From assembly GCF_004136555.1 (NCBI RefSeq), contig NZ_NOIT01000002.1:124001-188000 (forward strand): a DNA stretch of 64,000 nt, read 5' to 3'. Every line of letters begins with the position of its first letter. Position 1 is the first letter of the stretch. Of the stretch, positions 19,309-26,901 are shown one piece after another. Source of the DNA: Kocuria carniphila. Lineage in GTDB: Bacteria > Actinomycetota > Actinomycetes > Actinomycetales > Micrococcaceae. The translations under genes were made by a program, and so were the position numbers. A model generated the notes under the pieces. It saw only the letters and a program-made list of their open reading frames with translations, had not been told where the DNA came from and made no database searches.

Positions 19309-19600
19309 AGTCACTCACAGGCTTTTAACAGGTTAGAGGCCTCAACTCTGGCCATTTGGCCATGTTCTCCCGGTGGTGAAGTGCGGCAAAGTAATACATG
19401 AACACGACGAAGGAAGTGTTCATCGACTCAGGACCTTGAGTGGACGCGGTGAGTGTACGGCGCCGTAGCACGAAAGCTTGGGTCACGCTGAACTCGCGGC
19501 GGGGGTCTTGTACGGCCCTCCCCGGTTAGAGCTCCGGAAGACTTGGATCACCTTGCGTGACGCTCCGAGACTCCCGTCGCGTCAGCACCATGAGAAGTAG
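19309..19600. other. About 290-base non-coding stretch, possible small RNA
   Basis: No convincing protein gene is present on either strand; the longest candidate is a 13-codon frame at about 19398. TAATAC at 19392-19397 could be a -10 but has no good -35. The stretch ends in a strong intrinsic terminator at 19601-19640, which lies 290 bases beyond the regulator stop. That is far for a simple 3' untranslated region. It matches no RNA family I can recognise. Confidence 0.35.
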
Positions 19601-19640
19601 AGTGCGGCCCCTCTCGACCAGGAGGGGCCGCACTACTTTT
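19601..19640 (+). terminator. Strong intrinsic terminator
   Basis: AGTGCGGCCCCTC (19601-19613) and GAGGGGCCGCACT (19622-19634) form a perfect 13-base-pair stem with an 8-base loop, followed by ACTTTTTC on the plus strand. Confidence 0.9.
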
Positions 19641-19674
19641 TCAGATCAGAAATGTGGCGCTGGTCGGTCTGCGA

Positions 19675-20397
19675 TTACTTCTCGGCTCGGGGTACCAGGC
19701 TGTAGAACCAGGTGATGTGATCGCGCAGCAAACGGGTCGCTAGTTTCCCATCGCGATCGGTCACTGCCGTGAAGATGTCCCGGTGCTGGGTTTGCAGCGT
19801 GGCTCGGATGCTTGGCCAATCCTCAAGGGTCGCTACCGTCTCTTGCACGTAGCCGATGGTTGCTTCGCGCAGCGACACCATGATGGTCTCCAGTACCACG
19901 TTGCCGGCCAGCGAGGTCAAGAGCAGGTGGAACTGGGCGTCCAAGGCATGGAACTCGTCATTGGAGATCTCCGGGTCGTCCATGCGGTCCAGAAGATCGC
20001 GGGCATGGCTCAGGATGTCGTCCCGGTCAGTGTGATCGTCGTTCTCGCCCGAGGCTGCGTCCCAGGCTGCCTGGGTCTCCAGCAGGAGGCGCGTGGTGAC
20101 GACGTCCTTGACCGGTAGCGCCCTGGTGGCGATGTGCATGCGCAGTGCCCATCCGAGAGCGGCCGAGGGTTCGGAAATCACCGTGGCACCGGCTTGCGGG
20201 CCTGATCCGGTGGCAGAGCGCGCCAGGCCCATGGCGTCGAGGATGCGTATTGCCTCGCGTACGGACGCCCGGGAAATGCTGAAGTGCTCCGCAAGAGCCC
20301 GTTCTGCAGGCAGCTTGTCGCCCACCCGGATCTTCCCGTGGCGCAACTGCTCCTCGAGCCAGTTCAACACCACCGTGTAGGCGGGGGTGGCAACCAT
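19675..20397 (-). CDS. GntR/FadR-family regulator, probably LldR (lactate-responsive)
   Basis: 240 residues from ATG 20397, preceded by AGGAGG. The N-terminal GntR winged helix reads AYTVVLNWLEEQLRHGKIRV, GDKLPAERALAEHFSISRAS then VREAIRILDAMGLA. The C-terminal all-helical FCD domain has the metal-ligand pattern FHALDAQFHLLL and QHRDIF with later His residues. It lies just downstream of the lactate permease, and the permease/lutABC intergenic region holds three copies of TGGTC-N-GACCA, a typical FadR-subfamily operator. Together these make it the likely repressor that lactate relieves. The ligand is inferred. Confidence 0.85.
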   Translation of the reverse strand: MVATPAYTVVLNWLEEQLRHGKIRVGDKLPAERALAEHFSISRASVREAIRILDAMGLARSATGSGPQAGATVISEPSAALGWALRMHIATRALPVKDVVTTRLLLETQAAWDAASGENDDHTDRDDILSHARDLLDRMDDPEISNDEFHALDAQFHLLLTSLAGNVVLETIMVSLREATIGYVQETVATLEDWPSIRATLQTQHRDIFTAVTDRDGKLATRLLRDHITWFYSLVPRAEK

Positions 20398-20423
20398 GCG
20401 ATCCTCCTGCGGTCGTTGAAAGA

Positions 20424-20464
20424 AAACCGCCCGCCACCCGTGATGCACGAGTGGCGGGCGGTTT
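20424..20464. terminator. Terminator after the lactate permease
   Basis: AAACCGCCCGCCAC (20424-20437) and GTGGCGGGCGGTTT (20451-20464) form a perfect 14-base-pair stem. On the minus strand it is followed by TTTTCTTTC, giving an intrinsic terminator for the permease just before the regulator gene. Confidence 0.88.
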
Positions 20465-20478
20465 ATGCATCGCCAAGT

Positions 20479-22149
20479 CTATGCGGCGGGAAGCATCCAA
20501 GCGAGCACGTTGGACTGCAGGAACACCAAACCGCACAGCACGATCAGCATGCCGATGGACCAGGGGATCACCGAACGGAAGATCTTGGACTCCTGCCCCT
20601 GCATGCTCACTGCGGTCGCGGCAATGGCCAGGGACTGCGGCGAGATCATCTTGCCGACCACGCCGCCGGAGGTGTTGGCCGCGGTCATCAGGTAGGGATC
20701 CAGTCCGGATTCCAGAGCGGCGGTCTTCTGCAGGTTGGCGAACAGCGCGTTGGCGGAGGTATCCGAACCGGTCACGGCGGTGCCCACCCAACCCAGGACG
20801 GGGGAGAAGAATGCGAACGCCGCGCCCAGCCCGGCCACGAACGTACCGATGGAAATGGTCTGGCCGGAGAAGTTCATGACGTAGGCCAGAGCCAACACGG
20901 ACGCAATGGTCAGGGCGGAGAAGCGCATCTTCCACGCGCTGCGCCCGATCTCCGCAATCGCGTTGCCCACGGTGAGCTTGAAGCGGCCGTGGTGGTTGAA
21001 CACGGAGTAGATGATGGCGACCAGCAAACCGGAGATCAACAACAGGGTGCCGGGGCTGGAGAGCCACTGGAAGTTGTAGACGGAACCGGAAATGGGTTCA
21101 CCGGCAGAGTTGAGCAGGTGACCGTGCAGGCCGGGCCACGGGATCTTGATGTCGGTGGCGGCCAGTGCCTGAGGAATATTGACACCCCAGGTCCACAGCT
21201 TGGCGATACCGAAGACCACGACCACCAGGATGTAGGGCAGAACAGCCATCCACGCACGCACGGGGGTGAGGCCTTCCACGCTCTGGGGGCGATCAATGCC
21301 CAGATCCGCACGGACCTCCTCGGTGCCTTTGGGCTTCCAGAAGCGCATGAGGATCACGGCGGCGGCCAGGCCGGCCAAGGATGCCACGACGTCCGTGAGT
21401 TCGTAGGAGAAGTGCGTGGCGCACCACCACTGGGCGATGGCGAACGTACCGCCCACGGCCAGCGCTGCGGGCCAGGCCTGCTTGAGGCCCCGAACGCCGT
21501 CGACGATCATGAGCAGGAAGAACGGGACCACGAACGCGAAGAACGGTGCCTGGTGGCCGACCACGGCGCCGATGTGGGCCGGATCCAGGCCGGTGAGCAC
21601 GCCGGCGGTGGTGATGGGGATGGCGATGGCGCCGAAGGCCACGGGCGCGGTGTTGGCGATCAGTACCACCGTGGCGGTCTTGAGTGGCTTGAGGCCCAAC
21701 GCCAGGATCATGGTGGCGGTAATTGCCACGGGCGCACCGAAACCGGCGAGGGCTTCCAAGAGGCCGCCGAAGCAGAACGCGATCAGCATAGCCTGGATAC
21801 GCAGGTCGCCGCCGCCGATGGTGTCGAAGATGGTGCGCAGATCCTCGAAACGTCCGGACAGTACCGTCACCTGGTAGAACCACAGCGCCATGACCACGAT
21901 CCACACGATGGGGAACAAGCCGTAGACGGCACCCTGAGTGGCGCTCAATGCGGCCAGCTGCGCGGGCATGTTGAACCCGAAGATCGCGACGAGCAGGGCG
22001 GCACCCAGAGCGGTGAGGCCGGCAACGTGCGCGCTGGTCTTGAACGCCAGCAGCATCACGAAGAACGTGAGCAAGGGGATGCAGCCCACCAGGGCTGAAA
22101 GTCCGACACTGCCACCCACGGCGTCGGTCATGGCGGTAAATGTGGTCAC
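20479..22149 (-). CDS. lctP: L-lactate permease
   Basis: 556 residues from GTG 22149, chosen for the upstream AGGAG. A longer frame exists but would cover the operators. It has about 13-14 membrane helices with LctP-family blocks such as GGLLEALAGFGAPVAITATM, NTAPVAFGAIAIPI, and SPVLGWVGTAVTGSDTSANA followed by LFANLQKTAA, plus ANTSGGVVGKMISPQSLAIA near the end. It imports lactate (and probably glycolate) with protons. It is divergent from lutABC, which oxidises the imported L-lactate. Confidence 0.95.
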   Translation of the reverse strand: MTTFTAMTDAVGGSVGLSALVGCIPLLTFFVMLLAFKTSAHVAGLTALGAALLVAIFGFNMPAQLAALSATQGAVYGLFPIVWIVVMALWFYQVTVLSGRFEDLRTIFDTIGGGDLRIQAMLIAFCFGGLLEALAGFGAPVAITATMILALGLKPLKTATVVLIANTAPVAFGAIAIPITTAGVLTGLDPAHIGAVVGHQAPFFAFVVPFFLLMIVDGVRGLKQAWPAALAVGGTFAIAQWWCATHFSYELTDVVASLAGLAAAVILMRFWKPKGTEEVRADLGIDRPQSVEGLTPVRAWMAVLPYILVVVVFGIAKLWTWGVNIPQALAATDIKIPWPGLHGHLLNSAGEPISGSVYNFQWLSSPGTLLLISGLLVAIIYSVFNHHGRFKLTVGNAIAEIGRSAWKMRFSALTIASVLALAYVMNFSGQTISIGTFVAGLGAAFAFFSPVLGWVGTAVTGSDTSANALFANLQKTAALESGLDPYLMTAANTSGGVVGKMISPQSLAIAATAVSMQGQESKIFRSVIPWSIGMLIVLCGLVFLQSNVLAWMLPAA

Positions 22150-22184
22150 GCTGTCTCCTGTGCGCTCCGGTGGGTCCGTTTGTA

Positions 22185-22209
22185 TGGTCGGACCACAATG
22201 GTCAGACCA
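22185..22209. promoter_or_regulatory. Two LldR-type operators before the lactate permease
   Basis: TGGTCGGACCA (22185-22195) and TGGTCAGACCA (22199-22209) are perfect 5+5 inverted repeats 14 bases apart centre to centre. They lie 36-60 bases upstream of the permease GTG. A TATGCT -10-like box on the minus strand (22218-22213) would place the transcription start inside the second site. Confidence 0.8.
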
Positions 22210-22283
22210 CGAAGCATACATGATGCTCGTCACACCGCACAGTTACTTCCGGAGCGCTTTGCCGGGGTGATCAAGAAGCTTGC

Positions 22284-22322
22284 TTGTGTGATCACGTTCA
22301 CTCACCTAGCATGGTCAGACCA
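22284..22322 (+). promoter_or_regulatory. lutABC promoter with LldR-type operator
   Basis: TTGTGT (22284-22289) and TAGCAT (22307-22312) are 17 bases apart. A third operator, TGGTCAGACCA (22312-22322), begins at the last base of the -10 and would cover the transcription start, which suits direct repression by the GntR-family protein at 19675. Confidence 0.75.
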
Positions 22323-22352
22323 CAGGAGCCAGAGTTATCGGAGATCAACGTT

Positions 22353-23186
22353 GTGAGAATCGCACTGTTCGCCACGTGCATCGTGGACGCTATGTATCCC
22401 AAGGTGGCGCTGGCCACCGTGCGCGTTCTGGAGCGCCTCGGCCACGAGGTGGTGTTCCCGCAGGGACAGGGTTGCTGCTCGCAGATGCACGTCAACAGCG
22501 GCTACTTCGACGACGCGATGCCGGTCATCCGTAATCACGTCAAGGCCTTCACCGAGGTCGAGTTCGACGTCGCCGTGGCGCCTTCCGGCTCGTGCGTCGC
22601 CTCGCTGGGACACCAACAGCCGATGGTTGCACGCAAGTGCGGGGATGACCTGCTGGCCGAACAGGCCGCGGATGTTGCCGCCAATACCTATGAACTCTCC
22701 GAACTGTTGATCGACGTGCTGGGCGTGACCGATGCCGCCGAGCAGCTCGGTTCGTGGTTCCCGGACACCGTGACCTATCACCCCTCGTGCCACGGCATGC
22801 GTTTGCTGGACCTGGGGGATCGACAGAAGGACCTGGTGAAGTCCGTGGGTGGCATCGACTACCGGGAACTCCCGGATGCCGAAGAATGCTGCGGATTCGG
22901 CGGCACGTTCTCCTTCAAGAACCCGGACGTCTCCGGAGCCATGGCGGAAGCCAAGCTGCGCAACATCGAGGCCTCGGGCGCGTCCCTGTGCACCGGAGGC
23001 GACTCATCCTGCTTGATGCACCTGGGCGGTGCCGCATCCAAGCGCAAGGCGCCCGTGCGCACCGTGCACTTCGTGGAGATTCTGGCCTCCACCAAGGAGA
23101 ATCCCCTCGTGGTGGAGGGGCCCGTGGAACTGTCCATTCCCGCGCGAGGTGCGCGAGTGGCGTCGAACGCTGGAGGTAACCGATGA
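22353..23186 (+). CDS. lutA: Lactate utilisation protein A (iron-sulfur, CCG domains)
   Basis: 277 residues from GTG 22353, with GGAG upstream. It carries two cysteine-rich CCG domains that bind an iron-sulfur cluster: the first has GQGCCSQMHVNSG and APSGSCVASL, the second YHPSCHGMR and DAEECCGFGGTF with CTGGDSSCLMHL. LutA, LutB and LutC together oxidise L-lactate to pyruvate at the membrane face. It is the first gene of a three-gene operon with 4-base overlaps. Confidence 0.95.
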   Translation: MRIALFATCIVDAMYPKVALATVRVLERLGHEVVFPQGQGCCSQMHVNSGYFDDAMPVIRNHVKAFTEVEFDVAVAPSGSCVASLGHQQPMVARKCGDDLLAEQAADVAANTYELSELLIDVLGVTDAAEQLGSWFPDTVTYHPSCHGMRLLDLGDRQKDLVKSVGGIDYRELPDAEECCGFGGTFSFKNPDVSGAMAEAKLRNIEASGASLCTGGDSSCLMHLGGAASKRKAPVRTVHFVEILASTKENPLVVEGPVELSIPARGARVASNAGGNR

Positions 23187-25081
23187 GCATCACCGATCTG
23201 GGCATGCCCGCGGTGCGTCCCGTGCACGGGCAGGGCAATCTGCACGCACAGGTCGCGTTCCCCAAGGCCGCCAAGGAAGAACTCAAGAACGATCAGATGC
23301 GGGCCAACATCCGGCACGCGACGCACACCATCCGCGGCAAGCGCGCCAACGTGGTGGGCGAGGTCCCGGACTGGCAGCAGCTGCGCGATGCGGGGTCCGC
23401 GATCAAGGAACGCGTGATGGCCAATCTGCCCGAGCTGCTCGAAGCGTTCGAGCAGAACGTGATCGCCCGCGGCGGCGTGGTGCACTGGGCGCGTGACGCG
23501 GATGAGGCCAACCGGATCGTGACCGAGCTCGTGCAAGAGACCGGCACGTCGGACGTCATCAAGGTCAAGTCCATGGCCACGCAGGAAATCGGTCTGGACG
23601 CGCACCTCGAGGAACACGGCATCACCGCGACCGAGACGGACCTCGCGGAGTTGATCGTGCAGCTGGGTCACGACAAGCCCTCGCACATCCTGGTGCCCGC
23701 GATTCACAAGAACCGCGAGGAGATCCGTGAGATCTTCCGCCGCGAAATGCCCGAAACCACGGACGAGCTCACGAGCGAACCGCGGGTTCTCGCTGAGGCC
23801 GCGCGGCAGCACCTGCGGGAGAAGTTCCTGGCCACGCGCGTGGCGATCAGCGGTGCGAACTTCGGCATCGCCGATACCGGCACGCTGTCCGTGGTCGAGT
23901 CCGAGGGCAACGGTCGCATGTGCCTCACGCTCCCGGACACCCTGATCACGGTCATGGGGATCGAAAAGCTGCTGCCTTCGTACGAGGACCTCGAGGTCTT
24001 CTTCCAGCTGCTGCCGCGGTCCTCGACCGGCGAGCGGATGAACCCCTACACCTCGCTGTGGACGGGGGTCACGCCCGGCGACGGGCCGCAGAACTTCCAC
24101 GTGGTGCTGCTCGACAACGGCCGCTCCGCGGTGCTGTCCGATCCGGATGGTCGTTCCGCGTTGCACTGCATCCGCTGCTCAGCCTGCCTCAATGTATGCC
24201 CGGTCTACGAGCACGCCGGCGGTCACGCGTACGGTTCCACGTATCCGGGGCCCATCGGCGCAATCCTGTCGCCGCAGCTCACGGGCATCACCTCCGAGGA
24301 GAACGCATCCCTGCCGTACGCGTCTTCGCTGTGCGGCGCCTGCTACCAGGTGTGTCCCGTCAAGATCAATATTCCGGACATTCTGGTGCACCTGCGCGAC
24401 GAGGACATTCGCACCAAGCACGGCGAACGCACCCAGGACGACGCCGCCCCGGCTCCCGTTTCTCACGACCTCGCCACGGAATCCGCGGACAACTGGCGGT
24501 CGGAGAAAGCGCTGACGGGTGATGCGGATTCCGAGCGGACCGATCCTGGCACACGTTCTCGAGGTGCGACCGTGCGCGGAGCAGCGAGTGACGTTGCCGC
24601 GTCCGTGCGATCCGCGGGACGCAAGATTTCTAAGTCCGCTCCGGCCAAGAAGGTCCCCACCCAGATGGACGCCATGATGAAGGGGGCCTCGTTCGTGATG
24701 TCCTCGGGTAAGCGCATGTCCCTGGCAGAAAAGGGTCTGCCGCTGGGCCGTGTGGTCGCCGGACGCGATCACGCCATCGGTTGGCTCCCCGGCATGGTGG
24801 GTGGTTGGACGCAGCAGCGAGACATCCCCGAACCGCCCAAGCAGTCCTTCCGCAACTGGTGGAAGAAACACGAGGGTGAGACCGAACAGCGACTGGCCCA
24901 GGACGGCGTCGTCGCTTTTGCTTCGAGCGAGGAATCTGCGGACGGGCCCGCGACCACGCGACGGACGGAGCAGGACGATGCTGTACCGGCGATCCCGCCG
25001 GAGAACTCTGCAAAACAGCCCACCGCCGAGCCGGACCAGCTCGGCAACGGCACCAACGACCAGGACGGAGCACAGCGATGA
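23183..25081 (+). CDS. lutB: Lactate utilisation protein B, with extended C-terminus
   Basis: 632 residues, against roughly 470-500 in many LutB proteins. The N-terminal LUD domain includes GVVHWARDADEANRIV, ISGANFGIADTGTLSVVESEG and the YEDLEVFFQLLPRSSTGE block. Two 4Fe-4S motifs follow, CIRCSACLNVCPVYEHAGG and CGACYQVCPVKINIP. Next comes a low-complexity charged linker of about 90 residues, then a DUF3390-like segment ending in SFRNWWKKHEGETE, and a further disordered acidic tail of about 65 residues. The extra linker and tail have no recognisable domain. Confidence 0.93.
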   Translation: MSITDLGMPAVRPVHGQGNLHAQVAFPKAAKEELKNDQMRANIRHATHTIRGKRANVVGEVPDWQQLRDAGSAIKERVMANLPELLEAFEQNVIARGGVVHWARDADEANRIVTELVQETGTSDVIKVKSMATQEIGLDAHLEEHGITATETDLAELIVQLGHDKPSHILVPAIHKNREEIREIFRREMPETTDELTSEPRVLAEAARQHLREKFLATRVAISGANFGIADTGTLSVVESEGNGRMCLTLPDTLITVMGIEKLLPSYEDLEVFFQLLPRSSTGERMNPYTSLWTGVTPGDGPQNFHVVLLDNGRSAVLSDPDGRSALHCIRCSACLNVCPVYEHAGGHAYGSTYPGPIGAILSPQLTGITSEENASLPYASSLCGACYQVCPVKINIPDILVHLRDEDIRTKHGERTQDDAAPAPVSHDLATESADNWRSEKALTGDADSERTDPGTRSRGATVRGAASDVAASVRSAGRKISKSAPAKKVPTQMDAMMKGASFVMSSGKRMSLAEKGLPLGRVVAGRDHAIGWLPGMVGGWTQQRDIPEPPKQSFRNWWKKHEGETEQRLAQDGVVAFASSEESADGPATTRRTEQDDAVPAIPPENSAKQPTAEPDQLGNGTNDQDGAQR

Positions 25082-25722
25082 GCGCGGACGCCAAAACCGA
25101 GATCTTGGCCCGCATCCGCGGCGCGCTGGCCGATCAGCCAGCCGTGGCGGAGACTCCGCGGGAGTATCGGAAGACCTCGGAATTGTCCCGCGAGGAGATC
25201 GTGGAGATGCTCGAGGACCGGTTGCTGGACTACAAGGCCAATGTGTTCCGTGAAACCGCGGAGACCGTGGCGGAGCGGATCGCGACCCAGCTCGGCGCGT
25301 CGGCTCGTTACGTGATCCCCGATGTGTTCGATACCGCGTTCCTGCCGGAAGATACCGCTGCTCGCCGTGCGATCGTCGATCCGAACGATGCTCGTAAGGC
25401 GTCAGCTCTGGGTGTGCGCGAACTGAACCAGGTGGATGCGGTGGTGACGTCCTCCACGGTGTCCTGTGCGCAGACGGGAACGATCTTCCTGTCCGGCAGG
25501 CCCAATGAGGGACGTCGCGCGATCACCCTGGTCCCGGATCACCACATCTGCATCGTGCCGCTGGATTCGATCGTGGAACTGATCCCGGAAGCCATGGCCC
25601 GTGTGGAGCCGACCGCTCCCACGACCATGATTTCCGGGCCATCAGCGACTTCGGACATCGAGCTGGAACGAGTGGAGGGCGTCCACGGCCCCCGCACCCT
25701 GGATGTGATCCTGCTGGGCTGA
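25078..25722 (+). CDS. lutC: Lactate utilisation protein C (LUD domain)
   Basis: 214 residues. The LUD-domain core is visible: VREL-NQVDAVVTSSTVSCAQ-TGTIFLSGRPNEGRR, HHICIVPLDSIVELIPEAM and GPSATSDIELERVEGVHGPR, the signature shared with YkgG/YvbY. It overlaps lutB by 4 bases and completes the L-lactate oxidase complex. No signal peptide or membrane segment is seen. Confidence 0.95.
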   Translation: MSADAKTEILARIRGALADQPAVAETPREYRKTSELSREEIVEMLEDRLLDYKANVFRETAETVAERIATQLGASARYVIPDVFDTAFLPEDTAARRAIVDPNDARKASALGVRELNQVDAVVTSSTVSCAQTGTIFLSGRPNEGRRAITLVPDHHICIVPLDSIVELIPEAMARVEPTAPTTMISGPSATSDIELERVEGVHGPRTLDVILLG

Positions 25723-25753
25723 TGGAGCCGGCGTCCCCGGACCGCTCGGACAG

Positions 25754-25869
25754 CCTCATGTGAGGCAAGAACAGCCACCCAGCGTGGTGTGAGGGAAGTG
25801 CTGAATTCTTGCAAGAATTCAGCACTTCCCTCACCTAAAACTAGGATCCTGCAGTTTCCTCACCTGAGG
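25754..25869. repeat. Symmetric three-hairpin palindromic element
   Basis: The centre is a perfect 46-base palindrome (25789-25834) with arms GTGAGGGAAGTGCTGAATTC plus TTG, each 23 bases, and no unpaired spacer. On each side, exactly 23 bases away, lies a small hairpin CCTCA-NN-TGAGG (25754-25765 and 25858-25869), so the whole 116 bases is mirror-symmetric about 25811/25812. The spacers are only weakly alike. It sits between the convergent lutC and SDR genes and could act as a terminator, but it has no T-tract. It has no open frame of its own. Confidence 0.85.
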
Positions 25870-25914
25870 TTCGGATCTCGCTCCCGCGCAGGACAGTCCG
25901 AGCAGCTGCGCGGT

Positions 25915-26715
25915 TCACCAGGAAGTGTCGCCTCGGGTCAGGGCGTCATAGCCGGAGTCCACGAACAGCACCTGGCCGGTGACCTTGCCCGCCGCGGTCG
26001 AGGTCAGGAAGCAAATGGCCGACGCAATGTCCTCGGCACGAGCGGGGCCGTTCAGCGGAGAGGGCATGCCCTGTTCCATCTGCTGGCGACCCTCTTCGGT
26101 CGCGAAAAGCTGCTCGGTCATGGGCGTGATGACCACACCGGGAGCCACGGCGTTGAGCGAGATTCCCGCGCCTGCGAACCGTTCGGTGGTGGCGTTGCGG
26201 CGGACCCAGCGGGCCACGGCCTGTTTGGAAGAAGAGTAGTTGAGGTAACCGGCCATCCCACCGGCGGCCACCAGCTGCTCGCCAATGGCGGCGGCGGTTT
26301 CGCGGTCGCCGTTGAGCATTGCGTCCAAGAGTTCATCATTGGCGGGGTGCAGTGACGCGGCGCTTGCGGTAATGCACACGCGGGGCGCATCGGAGTTGCT
26401 CAGCAAGGGAAGCAGCCCATTGACCGTGCCCACCGCACCGAAGAAGTTGATGGCCACATCCAGGGGAGCCTGCAAGGAGGTTCCCGCGTTGGCGATTACT
26501 CCGTCCACCACGGAGGTCTGCTGGGATACCTCTTCGACCATCCCGGCGAGGCCCTCCTCGGTGGAGAGGTCCGCGACCACTTCGGTGTTCTTGAGGTCAA
26601 CGCCGATGACCCGGTGACCTTGGTCGATGAGCTGAGCGGCGGCGGCCTGACCGATTCCGGATCCGGCACCGGTGACCACGTAGACGCGAGGGGCAGCAAC
26701 TTCAGTGGTGGGCAC
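25915..26715 (-). CDS. SDR-family oxidoreductase
   Basis: 266 residues from GTG 26715, with GAGGAG upstream. Classical short-chain dehydrogenase features: nucleotide-binding VTGAGSGIGQAAAAQLIDQG, an Asp after the second strand (VIGVDLKN), NAG in VIANAGTSLQ, the catalytic Ser region (CITASAASL), and Tyr-x-x-x-Lys in NYSSSKQAVA. It resembles 3-alpha-hydroxysteroid dehydrogenase-like SDRs, including the shortened central region and the ITPMTEQL segment. The substrate is unknown. It is a single gene between the palindromic element and the thiamine operon. Confidence 0.9.
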   Translation of the reverse strand: MPTTEVAAPRVYVVTGAGSGIGQAAAAQLIDQGHRVIGVDLKNTEVVADLSTEEGLAGMVEEVSQQTSVVDGVIANAGTSLQAPLDVAINFFGAVGTVNGLLPLLSNSDAPRVCITASAASLHPANDELLDAMLNGDRETAAAIGEQLVAAGGMAGYLNYSSSKQAVARWVRRNATTERFAGAGISLNAVAPGVVITPMTEQLFATEEGRQQMEQGMPSPLNGPARAEDIASAICFLTSTAAGKVTGQVLFVDSGYDALTRGDTSW

Positions 26716-26856
26716 AATCTCTCCTCAGTGACACGGCCGACCCGGGCGGCGCGGCCGTCAACTTAATGGTGACACGCGTATCTGAAAGCAAGGGCTCGAG
26801 GCACCCCGTGTGGGGAAAAGCGGCCCTGCAATCTAAGGTGATGAGGGTGCAGAATC

Positions 26857-26875
26857 CATGCCGGGAATCGGCATG
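26857..26875. terminator. Weak hairpin after the thi operon
   Basis: CATGCCG (26857-26863) pairs with CGGCATG (26869-26875) around 5 bases, about 27 bases past the stop of the last thi gene on the minus strand. There is no T-tract, so this is only a possible terminator. Confidence 0.3.
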
Positions 26876-26901
26876 TGCATCACATGAGACTTCGATGCCC
26901 G

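Noticed and set aside
20284-22098. A 604-codon plus-strand open frame across the GntR and lactate permease genes
   Set aside because: It is antisense to two well-supported genes and crosses a strong terminator hairpin.
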